Origin: Chloroflexota bacterium
GTDB taxonomy: Bacteria; Chloroflexota; Limnocylindria; Limnocylindrales; CSP1-4
Direction of reading: 5' to 3'
DNA: 7,982 nucleotides
Assembly (NCBI GenBank): GCA_013698385.1
Contig: JACCVB010000231.1
Coordinates: 1 to 7,982 of the forward strand
Program-made: the position numbers and the translations under genes
The notes under the pieces: generated by a model
The model's input: the letters and a program-made list of their open reading frames with translations, nothing else
What the model was told of the DNA's origin: nothing
The model's database searches: none
Shown here: positions 6,642-7,982 of the stretch, one piece after another
Numbering within the stretch: the first letter of the stretch is position 1
Layout of the letters: every line of letters starts with the position of its first letter

Positions 6642-7740
6642 AGATCTGGGCGTCGAGGATACGGGCATGGGTCACGTCCCCAGTGTTGTAATACGACCCG
6701 CCCAAGCGATCCGCCAGGTGGTACGCAAGGTATTGCGAGGGTAGGGCATAGGTCAGCGGCGTGAAGTCCGGCGGAACCGCGGGCATCGCGTAGACCACGT
6801 CCGCGATCGCGCCGAAGGCTTCGGCCGCCTCCTTCTCCGTGACGACCGCCAGATGGACGCCGAGCTCATGGAGCCGACGCGCGATCTCCGCATTGCGGGC
6901 CAAGCCGCGATCCGGTGGCGCGAACAGGATGACGCGGAAGCGCTCATCGATGATCGAAAACTCGTCGTGAGCGTACTCCTCCGTCTCCTGCGAGATCGTC
7001 ATGAGCTGCGGGATCTCGAAGAACTTCCGAGCCGTGAACCTCGCGGTGCCGAGTTGGGAACCCGAACCGAGCACCAGGATCGGACTGGTCCTGCTGAACG
7101 CCTTCTCGTGCTGGTCTGCTGCCGGGCGCACCACGTCCTGTGCGGCTGCCACATGGTCGCCGAGACGGTCGATCTCGGCGTGGAGGACGTCGATCGCCGG
7201 TGCCTCGCGGCCGAGCGCGGCGGCGAGTTCCAACTGCGCCACGAGAGCGACGGCGTACGAGGTCGTGCCGGGCACGAATCCGAGCTTGGGAAAGTCGAGG
7301 ATCATCGTCGCGTCGGACGGCTCGGACGCAAGGGGCGACTCGGCGTTACCGGTCAGCACCAGTGTCCGCAAGCTGCGGCTTCTGGCCACGCGAACGCTCT
7401 CCACGACCCGGCGGACCGTGCCCGACTGCGAAAGCGCGACCACGAGGGATCCGGCCGGGGCCGTATCCACGACGTGGTAGGAGAAGGTCATCGCCGGCAC
7501 GGCCTCGACCGCAAGGCCAGTCAGGCGCTCCCAGGTCAGCCGAGTTGCGATCCCGGCGTCGAGACTGTCGCCGCAGCCCACGAGGTAGATCCTGGGCAGA
7601 TCGCCTTCGACCGAGGCCGCGACCCGTTGGGCCTCGGCGCGTAACCCAGCCGTGCCCTTGCGCAGGACCTCGGCCTGGCGCTCCATATCGAGCCGGAGGA
7701 GTTCCAGGTCGGTCACGCGTCGGGCCGGCTCGATGGTCAC
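6616..7740 (-). CDS. SIS-domain sugar-phosphate isomerase/deglycase-like protein, second paralogue
   Basis: A 374-residue double-SIS protein, first gene of the minus-strand block within this window. After an N-terminal helical stretch, SIS 1 (about 48-180) has RIYLVGCGDS (50-59) and VALSQSGTVR (101-110). SIS 2 (about 218-345) has LVLGSGSQLGTARFTARKFF (222-241) and the probable active-site segment QETEEYAHDEFSIID (251-265), similar in layout to the E-x-x-H segment of FrlB and GlmS. Unlike the other SIS protein here it lacks the C-terminal Lys-containing tail and ends ARILDAQIYESAIHSG. The GTG at 7740 was preferred over the longer TTG at 7791 because AAGGAG sits 6 bases upstream. The stop lies inside the start region of the kinase gene. 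Relatives include FrlB, AgaS and unnamed 'SIS domain-containing' proteins. Sugar-phosphate binding is likely; the reaction is not known. Confidence 0.88.
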   Translation of the reverse strand: MTIEPARRVTDLELLRLDMERQAEVLRKGTAGLRAEAQRVAASVEGDLPRIYLVGCGDSLDAGIATRLTWERLTGLAVEAVPAMTFSYHVVDTAPAGSLVVALSQSGTVRRVVESVRVARSRSLRTLVLTGNAESPLASEPSDATMILDFPKLGFVPGTTSYAVALVAQLELAAALGREAPAIDVLHAEIDRLGDHVAAAQDVVRPAADQHEKAFSRTSPILVLGSGSQLGTARFTARKFFEIPQLMTISQETEEYAHDEFSIIDERFRVILFAPPDRGLARNAEIARRLHELGVHLAVVTEKEAAEAFGAIADVVYAMPAVPPDFTPLTYALPSQYLAYHLADRLGGSYYNTGDVTHARILDAQIYESAIHSG

Positions 7741-7746
7741 GATCTG

Positions 7747-7752
7747 CTCCTT
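7747..7752 (-). promoter_or_regulatory. Ribosome binding site for the SIS operon (AAGGAG)
   Basis: On the minus strand AAGGAG stands 6 bases before the GTG at 7740, an almost perfect Shine-Dalgarno at ideal spacing. It fixes the start of the first SIS gene, excluding the upstream in-frame TTG at 7791. Confidence 0.8.
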
Positions 7753-7851
7753 CGTCGTTCGCCTGGGACCGCCGGATGGTAGTCGGGACAACGAGGGCCG
7801 TGTGTCTCGATGAGATGGAGCCGTCTTGCGAGGCGATCAGCTCGTGTTCCG
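7753..7851 (-). other. Leader region upstream of the SIS-kinase-SIS operon
   Basis: About 100 bases between the first SIS gene's ribosome site and the possible upstream coding frame. I found no convincing sigma-70 -35/-10 pair, no operator-like inverted repeat and no riboswitch-like fold. The nearest -10-like hexamer (TACCAT, minus strand, about 7774-7779) lacks a -35 partner. The operon may be read from a promoter beyond the window or from a non-canonical one. Confidence 0.3.
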
Positions 7852-7982
7852 TCAGACCAGCCGCGCGAGATGGGCCACCTGTTCCACCCGGCGCACGACC
7901 GTGTTGCCGTCCGACCGATGATAGCCGGGAGGCGGTTCTGGCGCGGCTCGACTCAGCGCAGCACGAAGCCCGCGACCACGAG
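7852..7982 (-). CDS. Possible 3' end of an unidentified minus-strand gene (open at right edge)
   Basis: A frame open from the window edge to TGA at 7852-7854 gives 42 residues ending SDGNTVVRRVEQVAHLARLV. The last 20 or so codons have mostly G/C third positions, as real genes here do, but the first 10 do not. A rival frame on the same strand ends LVVAGFVLR at TGA 7953-7955 with every third base G or C, which would suit the end of a membrane protein. Only one of these is likely to be real at the edge, and neither product is recognised. Confidence 0.25.
   Translation of the reverse strand, partial: RGRGLRAALSRAAPEPPPGYHRSDGNTVVRRVEQVAHLARLV

Noticed and set aside
6853..7644. 263-codon plus-strand frame opposite the upstream SIS gene
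   Set aside because: Antisense shadow, charged low-complexity composition, no domain.
7741..7791. TTG start adding 17 residues to the upstream SIS protein
   Set aside because: The added segment contains the AAGGAG ribosome site that serves the GTG at 7740.
7810..7982. Plus-strand frame from ATG 7810 open to the window edge
   Set aside because: No good ribosome site (GAGG is about 13 bases away), Arg-rich product without a recognisable motif, and poor third-position GC at its start. A divergent gene cannot be fully excluded without the flank.
1..7982. CRISPR, tRNA, rRNA, insertion-sequence or phage features
   Set aside because: I saw no regularly spaced repeats, cloverleaf-like stretches, transposase motifs or terminal inverted repeats on reading both strands.

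Overview
This GC-rich window reads as an ordinary bacterial chromosome segment. Genes are tightly packed, GTG starts are common and third codon positions are mostly G or C. These traits and the gene styles fit a high-GC soil or freshwater bacterium such as a Chloroflexota or Actinomycetota member. That placement is inferred from composition only; no rRNA or other phylogenetic marker is present.

Left half (1-4500, plus strand): an ABC importer of the BMP/PnrA type, the class that usually carries purine or other nucleosides. In order it has the C-terminal part of the substrate-binding lipoprotein, a strong hairpin terminator, a double-domain ATPase, and two different membrane permeases. The ATPase and first permease overlap by 4 bp (GTGA), and the second permease starts about 10 bp after the first one ends. 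The terminator between binding protein and ATPase probably gives more binding protein than membrane complex.

Middle (4501-4593): a short convergent gap with an inverted repeat that may end transcription from both sides.

Right half (4594-7740, minus strand): three genes read toward the importer, in the order SIS-domain sugar-phosphate protein, PfkB-family sugar kinase, second SIS-domain protein. They overlap one another and look like one operon. A kinase followed by a GlmS/FrlB-like SIS enzyme is the arrangement known from fructosamine (Amadori compound) catabolism, where FrlD phosphorylates and FrlB deglycates, and from amino-sugar catabolism. A testable reading is that the importer brings in a nucleoside- or sugar-like compound, the kinase phosphorylates it, and the SIS proteins isomerise, deaminate or cleave the product. 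The shared substrate is an inference from adjacency, since the two blocks are convergent and not one transcript.

Right edge (7741-7982): a leader region with a clear Shine-Dalgarno for the SIS operon. Beyond it is an unresolved stretch that may hold the 3' end of another minus-strand gene. No tRNA, rRNA, CRISPR array, insertion sequence or regulator gene was seen.
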